Part shown: positions 28,580 to 43,400 of the stretch, in pieces
How positions within the stretch are numbered: the first letter of the stretch is position 1
Layout: each line of letters opens with the position of its first letter
Source of the DNA: Eledone cirrhosa
Lineage: Eukaryota; Mollusca; Cephalopoda; Octopoda; Eledonidae
Assembly: GCA_964016885.1 (NCBI GenBank)
Contig: OZ024740.1
Coordinates: forward strand, 3,889,336 to 3,953,335
Length of the DNA stretch: 64,000 nt
Reading direction: 5' to 3'
Notes under the pieces: model-generated
Seen by the model: only the letters and a program-made list of their open reading frames with translations
Databases searched by the model: none
Told to the model about the DNA's origin: nothing
Made by a program: the position numbers and the translations under genes

Positions 28580-31500
28580 TCCATGTAACTAGTATGTAAA
28601 GACTCCACCAGGACTGTTAGTGACATCCATGTAACTAGTAAGTAAAGACTCCCCCCGGGATTGTTGGTGACATCCATGTAACTAGTAAGTAAAGACTCCC
28701 CCCAGGATTGTTGGTGACATCCATGTAACTAGTAAGTAAAGACTCCCCCCAGGTCTGTTAGTGACATCCATGTAACTAGTAAGTAAAGACTCCCCCCAGG
28801 TCTGTTAGTGACATCCATGTAACTAGTAAGTAAAGACTCCCCCAGGACTGTTAGTGACATCCATGTAACTAGCAAGTAAAGACTCCCCCTAGGACTGTTA
28901 GTGACCTCCATGTAACTAGTAAGTTAAGACTCCCCCCAGGTCTGTTAGTGACATCCATGTAACTGGTAAGTAAAGACTCCCCTCAGGACTGTTAGGGACA
29001 TCCATGTAACTAGTAAGTAAAGACTCCCCCCAGGACTGTTAGTGACATCCATGTAACTAGTAAGTATATACTCCCCCCAGGACTGTTAGTGACATCCATG
29101 TAACTAGTAAGTAAAGACTCCCCCCAGGACTGTTGGTGACATCCATGTAACTAGTAAGTAAAGACTCCCCTAGGACTGTTAGTGACATCCATGTAACTAG
29201 TAAGTAAAGACTCCCCCCAGGACTGTTAGTGACATCCATGTAACTAGTAAGTAAAGACTCCCTCTAGGACTGTTAGTGACATCCATGTAACTAGTAAGTA
29301 AAGACTCCCTCTAGGACTGTTAGTGACATCCATGTAACTAGTAAGTAAAGACTCCCTCTAGGTCTGTTAGTGACATCCATGTAGCTAGTAAGTAAAGACT
29401 CCCCCAGGACTGTTAGTGACATCCATGTAACTAGTAAGTAAAGACTCCCCCCAGGTCTGTTAGTGACATCCATGTAACTAGTAAGTAAAGACTCCCTCTA
29501 GGACTGTTAGTGACATCCATGTAACTAGTATGTAAAGACTCCCCCCGGGATTGTTGGTGACATCCATGTAACTAGTAAGTAAAGACTCCCCTAGGAATGT
29601 TAGTGACATCCATGTAACTAGTAAGTAAAGACTCCCCCCAGTAATGTTAGTGACATCCATGTAACTAGTAAGTAAAGACTCCCCCCAGGACTGTTAGTGA
29701 CATCCATGTAACTAGTAGGTAAAGACTCCCCCCAGGAATGTTAGTGACATCCATGTAACTAGTAAATAAAGACTCCCCCCAGGACTGTTAGTGACATCCA
29801 TGTAACTAGTAAGTAAAGACTCCCCCCAGGACTGTTAGTGACATCCATGTAACTAGTAAGTAAAGACTCCCCCAGGCCTGTTAGTGACATCCATGTAACT
29901 AGTAAGTAAAGACTCCCTCCAGGACTGTTAGTGACATCCATGTAACTAGTAAGTAAAGACTCCCTCTAGGACTGTTAGTGACATCCATGTAACTAGTAGG
30001 TAAAGACTCCCCCTAGGAATGTTAGTGACATCCATGTAACTAGTAAGTAAAGACTCCCCTAGGACTGTTAGTGACATCCATTTAACTAGTAAGTAAAGAA
30101 TCCCCCCAGGACTGTTGGTGACATCCATGTAACTAGTAAGTAAAGACTCCCTCCAGGACTGTTAGTGACATCCATGTAACTAGTAAGTAAAGACTCCCTC
30201 TAGGACTGTTAGTGACATCCATGTAACTAGTAGGTAAAGACTCCCCCTAGGAATGTTAGTGACATCCATGTAACTAGTAAGTAAAGACTCCCCTAGGACT
30301 GTTAGTGACATCCATTTAACTAGTAAGTAAAGAATCCCCCCAGGACTGTTGGTGACATCCATGTAACTAGTAAGTAAAGACTCCCCCCACGATTGTTAGT
30401 GACATCCATGTAACTAGTAAGTAAAGACTCCTCTAGGACTGTTAGTGACATCCATGTAACTAGTAATTATATACTCCCCCCAGGACTGTTAGTGACATCC
30501 ATGGAACTAGTTAGTATATATACTCCCCCCAGGACTGTTAGTGACATCCATGTAACTGGTAAGTAAAGACTCCCCCCAGGTCTGTTAGTGACATCCATGT
30601 AACTGGTAAGTAAAGACTCCCCCCAGGAATGTTAGTGACAACCATGTAACTAGTAAGTAAAGACTCCCCCAAGACTGTTAGTGACATCCATGTAACTAGT
30701 ATGTAAAGACTCCACCAGGACTGTTAGTGACATCCATGTAACTAGTAAGTAAAGACTCCCCCCAGGACTGTTGGTGACATCCATGTAACTAGTAAGTAAA
30801 GACTCCCCTAGGACTGTTGGTGACATCCATGTAACTAGTAAGTAAAGACTCCCCCCAGGTCTGTTAGTGACATCCATGTAACTAGTAAGTAAAGACTCCC
30901 CCCAGGTCTGTTAGTGACATCCATGTAACTGGTAAGTAAAGACTCCCCCCAGGAATGTTAGTGACATCCCTGTAACTGGTAAGTAAAGACTCCCCCCAGG
31001 TCTGTTAGTGACATCCATGTAACTGGTAAGTAAAGACTCCCCCCAGGAATGTTAGTGACAACCATGTAACTAGTAAGTAAAGACTCCCCCAGGACTGTTA
31101 GTGACATCCATGTAACTAGTATGTAAAGACTCCACCAGGACTGTTAGTGACATCCATGTAACTAGTAAGTAAAGACTCCCCCCGGGATTGTTGGTGACAT
31201 CCATGTAACTAGTAAGTAAAGACTCCCCCCAGGATTGTTGGTGACATCCATGTAACTAGTAAGTAAAGACTCCCCCCAGGTCTGTTAGTGACATCCATGT
31301 AACTAGTAAGTAAAGACTCCCCCCAGGTCTGTTAGTGACATCCATGTAACTAGTAAGTAAAGACTCCCCCAGGACTGTTAGTGACATCCATGTAACTAGC
31401 AAGTAAAGACTCCCCCTAGGACTGTTAGTGACCTCCATGTAACTAGTAAGTAAAGACTCCCCCCAGGTCTGTTAGTGACATCCATGTAACTGGTAAGTAA

Positions 31501-32655
31501 AGACTCCCCTCAGGACTGTTAGGGACATCCCTGTAACTAGTAAGTAAAGACTCCCCCCAGGACTGTTAGTGACATCCATGTAACTAGTAAGTATATACTC
31601 CCCCCAGGACTGTTAGTGACATCCATGTAACTAGTAAGTAAAGACTCCCCCCAGGACTGTTGGTGACATCCATGTAACTAGTAAGTAAAGACTCCCCTAG
31701 GACTGTTAGTGACATCCATGTAACTAGTAAGTAAAGACTCCCCCCAGGACTGTTAGTGACATCCATGTAACTAGTAAGTAAAGACTCCCTCTAGGACTGT
31801 TAGTGACATCCATGTAACTAGTAAGTAAAGACTCCCTCTAGGACTGTTAGTGACATCCATGTAACTAGTAAGTAAAGACTCACTCTAGGTCTGTTAGTGA
31901 CATCCATGTAGCTAGTAAGTAAAGACTCCCCCAGGACTGTTAGTGACATCCATGTAACTAGTAAGTAAAGACTCCCCCCAGGTCTGTTAGTGACATCCAT
32001 GTAACTAGTAAGTAAAGACTCCCTCTAGGACTGTTAGTGACATCCATGTAACTAGTATGTAAAGACTCCCCCCGGGATTGTTGGTGACATCCATGTAACT
32101 AGTAAGTAAAGACTCCCCTAGGAATGTTAGTGACATCCATGTAACTAGTAAGTAAAGACTCCCCCCAGGAATGTTAGTGACATCCATGTAACTAGTAAGT
32201 AAAGACTCCCCCCAGGACTGTTAGTGACATCCATGTAACTAGTAGGTAAAGACTCCCCCCAGGAATGTTAGTGACATCCATGTAACTAGTAAATAAAGAC
32301 TCCCCCCAGGACTGTTAGTGACATCCATGTAACTAGTAAGTAAAGACTCCCCCCAGGACTGTTAGTGACATCCATGTAACTAGTAAGTAAAGACTCCCCC
32401 AGGCCTGTTAGTGACATCCATGTAACTAGTAAGTAAAGACTCCCTCCAGGACTGTTAGTGACATCCATGTAACTAGTAAGTAAAGACTCCCTCTAGGACT
32501 GTTAGTGACATCCATGTAACTAGTAGGTAAAGACTCCCCCTAGGAATGTTAGTGACATCCATGTAACTAGTAAGTAAAGACTCCCCTAGGACTGTTAGTG
32601 ACATCCATTTAACTAGTAAGTAAAGAATCCCCCCAGGACTGTTGGTGACATCCAT
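28580..32655. repeat. Satellite block duplicated at offset 2,527 bp
   Basis: The block at about 28,580-30,125 recurs at about 31,107-32,655 (54 monomers apart). Coinciding marks are the AGTATGTAAAG monomer (28,591 and 31,118), CCCCGGGATTG, GTGACCTCCATG, GTTAGGGACATCC, GTATATACTCC and CATGTAGCTAG. Just before the second copy a smaller 234-bp unit (29,946-30,128 repeated at 30,180-30,362) is duplicated, showing nested growth. Confidence 0.82.
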
Positions 32656-34499
32656 GTAACTAGTAAGTAAAGACTCCCCCCACGATTGTTAGTGACATCC
32701 ATGTAACTAGTAAGTAAAGACTCCTCTAGGACTGTTAGTGACATCCATGTAACTAGTAAGTATATACTCCCCCCAGGACTGTTAGTGACATCCATGGAAC
32801 TAGTTAGTATATACTCCCCCCAGGACTGTCAGTGACATCCATGTAACTGGTAAGTAAAGACTCCCCCCAGGTCTGTTAGTGACATCCATGTAACTGGTAA
32901 GTAAAGACTCCCCCCAGGAATGTTAGTGACAACCATGTAACTAGTAAGTAAAGACTCCCCCAGGACTGTTAGTGACATCCATGTAACTAGTATGTAAAGA
33001 CTCCACCAGGACTGTTAGTGACATCCATGTAACTAGTAAGTAAAGACTCCCCCCAGGACTGTTGGTGACATCCATGTAACTAGTAAGTAAAGACTCCCCC
33101 CAGGTCTGTTAGTGACATCCATGTAACTAGTAAGTAAAGACTCCCCCCAGGTCTGTTAGTGACATCCATGTAACTGGTAAGTAAAGACTCCCCCCAGGAA
33201 TGTTAGTGACAACCATGTAACTAGTAAGTAAAGACTCCCCCAGGACTGTTAGTGACATCCATGTAACTAGTATGTAAAGACTCCACCAGGACTGTTAGTG
33301 ACATCCATGTAACTAGTAAGTAAAGACTCCCCCTAGGACTGTTAGTGACCTCCATGTAACTAGTAAGTAAAGACTCCCCCCAGGTCTGTTAGTGACATCC
33401 ATGTAACTGGTAAGTAAAGACTCCCCTCAGGACTGTTAGGGACATCCATGTAACTAGTAAGTAAAGACTCCCCCCAGGACTGTTAGTGACATCCATGTAA
33501 CTAGTAAGTATATACTCCCCCCAGGACTGTTAGTGACATCCATGTAACTAGTAAGTAAAGACTCCCCCCAGGACTGTTGGTGACATCCATGTAACTAGTA
33601 AGTAAAGACTCCCCTAGGACTGTTAGTGACATCCATGTAACTAGTAAGTAAAGACTCCCCCCAGGACTGTTAGTGACATCCATGTAACTAGTAAGTAAAG
33701 ACTCCCCCCAGGACTGTTGGTGACATCCATGTAACTAGTAAGTAAAGACTCCCTCTAGGACTGTTAGTGACATCCATGTAGCTAGTAAGTAAAGACTCCC
33801 CCAGGACTGTTAGTGACATCCATGTAACTAGTAAGTAAAGACTCCCCCCAGGTCTGTTAGTGACATCCATGTAACTAGTAAGTAAAGACTCCCTCTAGGA
33901 CTGTTAGTGACATCCATGTAACTAGTAAGTAAAGACTCCCTCTAGGACTGTTAGTGACATCCATGTAACTAGTAAGTAAAGACTCCCTCTAGGTCTGTTA
34001 GTGACATCCATGTAGCTAGTAAGTAAAGACTCCCCCAGGACTGTTAGTGACATCCATGTAACTAGTAAGTAAAGACTCCCTCTAGGACTGTTAGTTACAT
34101 CCATGTAACTAGTAAGTAAAGACTCCCCCCAGGTCTGTTAGTGACATCCATGTAACTAGTAAGTAAAGACTCCCTCTAGGACTGTTAGTTACATCCATGT
34201 AACTAGTAAGTAAAGACTCCCCCCAGGTCTGTTAGTGACATCCATGTAACTAGTAAGTAAAGACTCCCTCTAGGACTGTTAGTGACATCCATGTAACTAG
34301 TAAGTAAAGACTCCCCCCGGGATTGTTGGTGACATCCATGTAACTAGTAAGTAAAGACTCCCCCAGGATTGTTGGTGACATCCATGTAACTAGTAAGTAA
34401 AGACTCCCCCCAGGTCTGTTAGTGACATCCATGTAACTAGTAAGTAAAGACTCCCCCAGGTCTGTTAGTGACATCCATGTAACTAGTAAGTAAAGACTC

Positions 34500-37400
34500 C
34501 CCCAGGACTGTTAGTGACATCCATGTAACTAGCAAGTAAAGACTCCCCCTAGGACTGTTAGTGACCTCCATGTAACTAATAAGTAAAGACTCCCCCCAGG
34601 TCTGTTAGTGACATCCATGTAACTGGTAAGTAAAGACTCCCCTCAGGACTGTTAGGGACATCCATGTAACTAGTAAGTAAAGACTCCCCCCAGGACTGTT
34701 AGTGACATCCATGTAACTAGTAAGTATATACTCCCCCCAGGACTGTTAGTGACATCCATGTAACTAGTAAGTAAAGACTCCCCCCAGGACTGGTGGTGAC
34801 ATCCATGTAACTAGTAAGTAAAGACTCCCCTAGGACTGTTAGTGACATCCATGTAACTAGTAAGTAAAGACTCCCCCCAGGACTGTTAGTGACATCCATG
34901 TAACTAGTAAGTAAAGACTCCCTCTAGGACTGTTAGTGACATCCATGTAACTAGTAAGTAAAGACTCCCTCTAGGACTGTTAGTGACATCCATGTAACTA
35001 GTAAGTAAAGACTCCCTCTAGGTCTGTTAGTGACATCCATGTAGCTAGTAAGTAAAGACTCCCCCAGGACTGTTAGTGACATCCATGTAACTAGTAAGTA
35101 AAGACTCCCCCCAGGTCTGTTAGTGACATCCATGTAACTAGTAAGTAAAGACTCCCTCTAGGACTGTTAGTGACATCCATGTAACTAGTAAGTAAAGACT
35201 CCCTCTAGGTCTGTTAGTGACATCCATGTAACTAGTAAGTAAAGACTCCCCCAGGACTGTTAGTGACATCCATGTAACTAGTAAGTAAAGACTCGCCAAG
35301 GACTGTTAGTGACATCCATGTAACTAGTAAGTAAAGACTCCCCTAGGTCTGTTAGTGACATCAATGTAACTAGTAAGTAAAGAATCCCCCCAGGACTGTT
35401 AGTGACATCCATGTAACTAGTAAGTAAAGACTCCCTCTAGGACTGTTAGTGACATCAATGTAACTAGTAAGTAAAGACTCCCCCCAGGACTGTTAGTGAC
35501 ATCAATGTAACTAGTAAGTAAAGACTCCCTCTAGGTCTGTTAGTGACATCCATGTAACTAGTAAGTAAAGACTCCCCCCAGGACTGTTAGTGACATCAAT
35601 GTAACAAGTAAGTAAAGACTCCCCCCAGGACTGTTAGTGACATCCATGTAACTAGTAAGTAAATACTCCACTAGGACTGTTAGTGACATCCATGTAACTA
35701 GTAAGTAAAGACTCCCCCCAGGAATTTTAGTGACATCCATGTAACTAGTAGGTAAAGACTCCCCCTATGAATGTTAGTGACATCCATGTAACTAGTAAGT
35801 AAAGACTCCCCTAGGACTGTTAGTGACATCCATTTAACTAGTAAGTAAAGAATCCCCCCAGGACTGTTGGTGACATCCATGTAACTAGTAAGTAAAGACT
35901 CCCCCCACGATTGTTAGTGACATCCATGTAACTAGTAAGTAAAGACTCCTCTAGGACTGTTAGTGACATCCATGTAATTAGTGAGTAAAGACTCCCTCTA
36001 GGACTGTTAGTGACATCCGTGTAACTAGTAAGTATATACTCCCCCCAGGACTGTTAGTGACATCCATGGAACTAGTATGTATATACTCCCCCCAGGACTG
36101 TTAGTGACATCCATGTAACTGGTAAGTAAAGACTCCCCCCAGGTCTGTTAGTGACATCCATGTAACTGGTAAGTAAAGACTCCCCCCAGGAATGTTAGTG
36201 ACAACCATGTAACTAGTAAGTAAAGACTCCCCCAGGACTGTTAGTGACATCCATGTAACTAGTATGTAAAGACTCCACCAGGACTGTTAGTGACATCCAT
36301 GTAACTAGTAAGTAAAGACTCCCCCCCCCCAGGACTGTTAGTGACATCAATGTAACTAGTAAGTAAAGACTCCCCCCAGGACTGTTAGTGACATCCATGT
36401 AACTAGTAAGTAAATACTCCACTAGGACTGTTAGTGACATCCATGTAACTAGTAAGTAAAGACTCCCCCCAGGAATTTTAGTGACATCCATGTAACTCGT
36501 AAGTAAAGACTCCCCCCAGGACTGTTAGTGACATCCATGTAACTAGTAGGTAAAGACTCCCCCTAGGAATGTTAGTGACATCCATGTAACTAGTAAGCAA
36601 AAACTCCCCTAGGACTGTTAGTGACATCCATTTAACTAGTAAGTAAAGAATCCCCCCAGGACTGTTGGTGACATCCATGTAACTAGTAAGTAAAGACTCC
36701 CCCCACGATTGTTAGTGACATCCATGTAACTAGTAAGTAAAGACTCCTCTAGGACTGTTAGTGACATCCATGTAACTAGTGAGTAAAGACTCCCTCTAGG
36801 ACTGTTAGTGACATCCATGTAACTAGTAAGTATATACTCCCCCCAGGACTGTTAGTGACATCCATGGAACTAGTAAGTATATACTTCCCCCAGGACTGTT
36901 AGTGACATCCATGTAACTGGTAAGTAAAGACTCCCCCCAGGTCTGTTAGTGACATCCATGTAACTGGTAAGTAAAGACTCCCCCCAGGAATGTTAGTGAC
37001 AACCATGTAACTAGTAAGTAAAGACTCCCCCAGGACTGTTAGTGACATCCATGTAACTAGTATGTAAAGACTCCACCAGGACTGTTAGTGACATCCATGT
37101 AACTAGTAAGTAAAGACTCCCCCCAGGACTGTTGGTGACATCCATGTAACTAGTAAGTAAAGACTCCCCTAGGACTGTTAGTGACATCCATGTAACTAGT
37201 AAGTAAAGACTCCCCCCAGGACTGTTAGTGACATCCATGTAACTAGTAAGTAAAGACTCCCTCTAGGACTGTTAGTGACATCCATTTAACTAGTAAGTAA
37301 AGAATCCCCCCAGGACTGTTGGTGACATCCATGTAACTAGTAAGTAAAGACTCCCCCCACGATTGTTAGTGACATCCATGTAACTAGTAAGTAAAGACTC

Positions 37401-40400
37401 CTCTAGGACTGTTAGTGACATCCATGTAACTAGTGAGTAAAGACTCCCTCTAGGACTGTTAGTGACATCCATGTAACTAGTAAGTATATACTCCCCCCAG
37501 GACTGTTAGTGACATCCATGGAACTAGTAAGTATATACTTCCCCCAGGACTGTTAGTGACATCCATGTAACTGGTAAGTAAAGACTCCCCCCAGGTCTGT
37601 TAGTGACATCCATGTAACTGGTAAGTAAAGACTCCCCCCAGGAATGTTAGTGACAACCATGTAACTAGTAAGTAAAGACTCCCCCAGGACTGTTAGTGAC
37701 ATCCATGTAACTAGTATGTAAAGACTCCACCAGGACTGTTAGTGACATCCATGTAACTAGTAAGTAAAGACTCCCCCCGGACTGTTGGTGACATCCATGT
37801 AACTAGTAAGTAAAGACTCCCCTAGGACTGTTAGTGACATCCATGTAACTAGTAAGTAAAGACTCCCCCCAGGACTGTTAGTGACATCCATGTAACTAGT
37901 AAGTAAAGACTCCCTCTAGGACTGTTAGTGACATCCATGTAACTAGTAAGTAAAGACTCCCTCTAGGACTGTTAGTGACATCCATGTAACTAGTAAGTAA
38001 AGACTCCCTCTAGGTCTGTTAGTGACATCCATTTAACTAGTAAGTAAAGACTCCCCCAGGACTGTTAGTGACATCCATGTAACTAGTAAGTAAAGACTCC
38101 CCCCAGGTCTGTTAGTGACATCCACGTAACTAGTAAGTAAAGACTCCCTCTAGGACTGTTAGTGACATCCATGTAACTAGTAAGTAAAGACTCCCTCTAG
38201 GTCTGTTAGTGACATCCATGTAACTAGTAAGTAAAGACTCCCCCAGGACTTTTAGTGACATCCATGTAACTAGTAAGTAAAGACTCCCCCAGGACTGTTA
38301 GTGACATCCATGTAACTAGTAAGTAAAGACTCCCCTAGGTCTGTTAGTGACATCAATGTAACTAGTAAGTAAAGAATCCCCCCAGGACTGTTAGTGACAT
38401 CCATGTAACTAGTAAATAAAGACTCCCTCTAGGACTGTTAGTGACATCAATGTAACTAGTAAGTAAAGACTCCCCCCAGGACTGTTAGTGACATCAATGT
38501 AACTAGTAAGTAAAGACTCCCTCTAGGTCTGTTAGTGACATCCATGTAACTAGTAAGTAAAGACTCCCCCCAGGACTGTTAGTGACATCAATGTAACTAG
38601 TACGTAAAGACTCCCCCCAGGACTGTTAGTGACATCCATGTAACTAGTAAGTAAATACTCCACTAGGACTGTTAGTGACATCCATGTAACTAGTAAGTAA
38701 AGACTCCTCCCAGGAATTTTAGTGACATCCATGTAACTAGTAAGTAAAGACTCCCCCCAGGACTGTTAGTGACATCCATGTAACTAGTAGGTAAAGACTC
38801 CCCCTAGGAATGTTAGTGACATCCATGTAACTAGTAAGTAAAGACTCCCCTAGGACTGTTAGTGACATCCATTTAACTAGTAAGTAAAGAATCCCCCCAG
38901 GACTGTTGGTGACATCCATGTAACTAGTAAGTAAAGACTCCCCCCACGATTGTTAGTGACATCCATGTAACTAGTAAGTAAAGACTCCTCTAGGACTGTT
39001 AGTGACATCCATGTAACTAGTGAGTAAAGACTCCCTCTAGGACTGTTAGTGACATCCGTGTAACTAGTAAGTATATACTCCCCCCAGGACTGTTAGTGAC
39101 ATCCATGGAACTAGTATGTATATACTCCCCCCAGGACTGTTAGTGACATCCATGTAACTGGTAAGTAAAGACTCCCCCCAGGTCTGTTAGTGACATCCAT
39201 GTAACTGGTAAGTAAAGACTCCCCCCAGGAATGTTAGTGACAACCATGTAACTAGTAAGTAAAGACTCCCCCAGGACTGTTAGTGACATCCATGTAACTA
39301 GTATGTAAAGACTCCCTCCAGGACTGTTAGTGACATCCATGTAACTAGTAAGTAAAGACTCCCCCCCAGGACTGTTAGTGACATCAATGTAACTAGTAAG
39401 TAAAGACTCCCCCCAGGACTGTTAGTGACATCCATGTAACTAGTAAGTAAATACTCCACTAGGACTGTTAGTGACATCCATGTAACTAGTAAGTAAAGAC
39501 TCCCCCCAGGAATTTTAGTGACATCCATGTAACTCGTAAGTAAAGACTCCCCCCAGGACTGTTAGTGACATCCATGTAACTAGTAGGTAAAGACTCCCCC
39601 TAGGAATGTTAGTGACATCCATGTAACTAGTAAGCAAAGACTCCCCTAGGACTGTTAGTGACATCCATTTAACTAGTAATTAAAGAATCCCCCCAGGACT
39701 GTTGGTGACATCCATGTAACTAGTAAGTAAAGACTCCCCCCACGATTGTTAGTGACATCCATGTAACTAGTAAGTAAAGACTCCTCTAGGACTGTTAGTG
39801 ACATCCATGTAACTAGTGAGTAAAGACTCCCTCTAGGACTGTTAGTGACATCCATGTAACTAGTAAGTATATACTCCCCCCAGGACTGTTAGTGACATCC
39901 ATGGAACTAGTAAGTATATACTTCCCCCAGGACTTTTAGTGACATCCATGTAACTGGTAAGTAAAGACTCCCCCCAGGTCTGTTAGTGACATCCATGTAA
40001 CTGGTAAGTAAAGACTCCCCCCAGGAATGTTAGTGACAACCATGTAACTAGTAAGTAAAGACTCCCCCAGGATTGTTAGTGACATCCATGTAACTAGTAT
40101 GTAAAGACTCCCCCCAGGACTGTTAGTGACATCCATGTAACTAGTAAGTAAAGACTCCCCCCAGGACTGTTGGTGACATCCATGTAACTAGTAAGTAAAG
40201 ACTCCCCTAGGACTGTTAGTGACATCCATGTAACTAGTAAGTAAAGACTACCTCTAGGACTGTTAGTGACATCCATGTAACTAGTAAGTAAAGACTCCCT
40301 CTAGGACTGTTAGTGACATCCATGTAACTAGTAAGTAAAGACTCCCTCTAGGTCTGTTAGTGACATCCATGTAACTAGTAAGTAAAGACTCCCCCAGGAC

Positions 40401-43400
40401 TGTTAGTGACATCCATGTAACTAGTAAGTAAAGACTCCTCTAGGACTGTTAGTGACATCCATGTAACTAGTAAGTAAAGACTCCCTCTAGGTCTGTTAGT
40501 GACATCCATGTAACTAGTAAGTAAAGACTCCCCTAGGTCTGTTAGTGACATCAATGTAACTGGTAAGTAAAGAATCCCCCCAGGACTGTTACTGACATAC
40601 ATGTAACTAGTAAGTAAAGACTCCCTCTAGGACTGTTAGTGACATCAATGTAACTAGTAAGTAAAGACTCCCCCCAGGACTGTTAGTGACATCAATGTAA
40701 CTAGTAAGTAAAGACTCCCTCTAGGTCTGTTAGTGACATCCATGTAACTAGTAAGTAAAGACTCCCCCCAGGACTGTTAGTGACATCAATGTAACTAGTA
40801 AGTAAAGACTCCCTCTAGGTCTGTTAGTGACATCCATGTAACTAGTAAGTAAAGACTCCCCCCAGGACTGTTAGTGACATCCATGTAACTAGTAAGTAAA
40901 GACTCCCCCTAGGACTGTTAGTGACATCCATGTAACTAGTAAGTAAAGACTCCCCCTAGGACTGTTAGTGACATCCATGTAACTAGTAAGTAAAGACTCC
41001 TCTAGGTCTGTTAGTGACATCCATGTAACTAGTAAGTAAAGACTCCCTCTAGGACTGTTAGTGACATCCATGTAACTAGTAAGTAAAGACTCCCCCCAGG
41101 ACTGTTGGTGACATCCATGTAACTAGTAAGTAAAGACTCCTCTAGGTCTGTTAGTGACATCCATGTAACTAGTAAGTAAAGACTCCTCTAGGACTGTTAG
41201 TGACATCCATGTAACTAGTAAGTAAAGACACCTCTAGGACTGTTAGTGACATCCATGTAACTAGTAAGTAAAGACTCCCCCCAGGTCTGTTAGTGACATC
41301 CATGTAACTAGTAAGTAAAGACTCCCCCCAGGTCTGTTAGTGACATCCATGTAACTAGTAAGTAAAGACTCCCCCAGGACTGTTAGTGACATCCATGTAA
41401 CTAGCAAGTAAAGACTCCCCCTAGGACTGTTAGTGACCTCCATGTAACTAGTAAGTAAAGACTCCCCTCAGGACTGTTAGGGACATCCATGTAACTAGTA
41501 AGTAAAGACTCATCCCAGGACTGTTAGTGACATCCATGTAACTAGTAAGTATATACTCCCCCCAGGACTGTTAGTGACATCCATGTAACTAGTAAGTAAA
41601 GACTCCCCCCAGGACTGTTGGTGACATCCATGTAACTAGTAAGTAAAGACTCCCCTAGGACTGTTAGTGACATCCATGTAACTAGTAAGTAAAGACTCCC
41701 CCCAGGACTGTTAGTTACATCCATGTAACTAGTAAGTAAAGACTCCCTCTAGGACTGTTAGTGACATCCATGTAACTAGTAAGTAAAGACTCCCTCTAGG
41801 ACTGTTAGTGACATCCATGTAACTAGTAAGTAAAGACTCCCTCTAGGTCTGTTAGTGACATCCATGTAGCTAGTAAGTAAAGACTCCCCCAGGACTGTTA
41901 GTGACATCCATGTAACTAGTAAGTAAAGACTCCCCCCAGGTCTGTTAGTGACATCCATGTAACTAGTAAGTAAAGACTCCCTCTAGGACTGTTAGTGACA
42001 TCCATGTAACTAGTAAGTAAAGACTCCCTCTAGGTCTGTTAGTGACATCCATGTAACTAGTAAGTAAAGACTCCCCCAGGACTGTTAGTGACATCCATGT
42101 AACTAGTAAGTAAAGACTCCCCCAGGACTGTTAGTGACATCCATGTAACTAGTAAGTAAAGACTCCCCTAGGTCTGTTAGTGACATCAATGTAACTAGTA
42201 AGTAAAGAATCCCCCCAGGACTGTTAGTGACATCCATGTAACTAGTAAGTAAAGACTCCCTCTAGGACTGTTAGTGACATCAATGTAACTAGTAAGTAAA
42301 GACTCCCCCCAGGACTGTTAGTGACATCAATGTAACTAGTAAGTAAAGACTCCCTCTAGGTCTGTTAGTGACATCCATGTAACTAGTAAGTAAAGACTCC
42401 CCCCAGGACTGTTAGTGACATCAATGTAACTAGTAAGTAAAGACTCCCCCCAGGACTGTTAGTGACATCCATGTAACTAGTAGGTAAAGACTCCCCCTAG
42501 GAATGTTAGTGACATCCATGTAACTAGTAAGTAAAGACTCCCCTAGGACTGTTAGTGACATCCATTTAACTAGTAAGTAAAGAATCCCCCCAGGACTGTT
42601 GGTGACATCCATGTAACTAGTAAGTAAAGACTCCCCCCACGATTGTTAGTGACATCCATGTAACTAGTAAGTAAAGACTCCTCTAGGACTGTTAGTGACA
42701 TCCATGTAACTAGTGAGTAAAGACTCCCTCTAGGACTGTTAGTGACATCCGTGTAACTAGTAAGTATATACTCCCCCCAGGACTGTTAGTGACATCCATG
42801 GAACTAGTAAGTATATACTCCCCCCAGGACTGTTAGTGACATCCATGTAACTGGTAAGTAAAGACTCCCCCCAGGTCTGTTAGTGACATCCATGTAACTG
42901 GTAAGTAAAGACTCCCCCCAGGAATGTTAGTGACAACCATGTAACTAGTAAGTAAAGACTCCCCCCCAGGACTGTTAGTGACATCAATGTAACTAGTAAG
43001 TAAAGACTCCCCCCAGGACTGTTAGTGACATCCATGTAACTAGTAAGTAAATACTCCACTAGGACTGTTAGTGACATCCATGTAACTAGTAAGTAAAGAC
43101 TCCCCCCAGGAATTTTAGTGACATCCATGTAACTCGTAAGTAAAGACTCCCCCCAGGACTGTTAGTGACATCCATGTAACTAGTAGGTAAAGACTCCCCC
43201 TAGGAATGTTACTGACATCCATGTAACTAGTAAGCAAAGACTCCCCTAGGACTGTTAGTGACATCCATTTAACTAGTAAGTAAAGAATCCCCCCAGGACT
43301 GTTGGTGACATCCATGTAACTAGTAAGTAAAGACTCCCCCCACGATTGTTAGTGACATCCATGTAACTAGTAAGTAAAGACTCCTCTAGGACTGTTAGTG

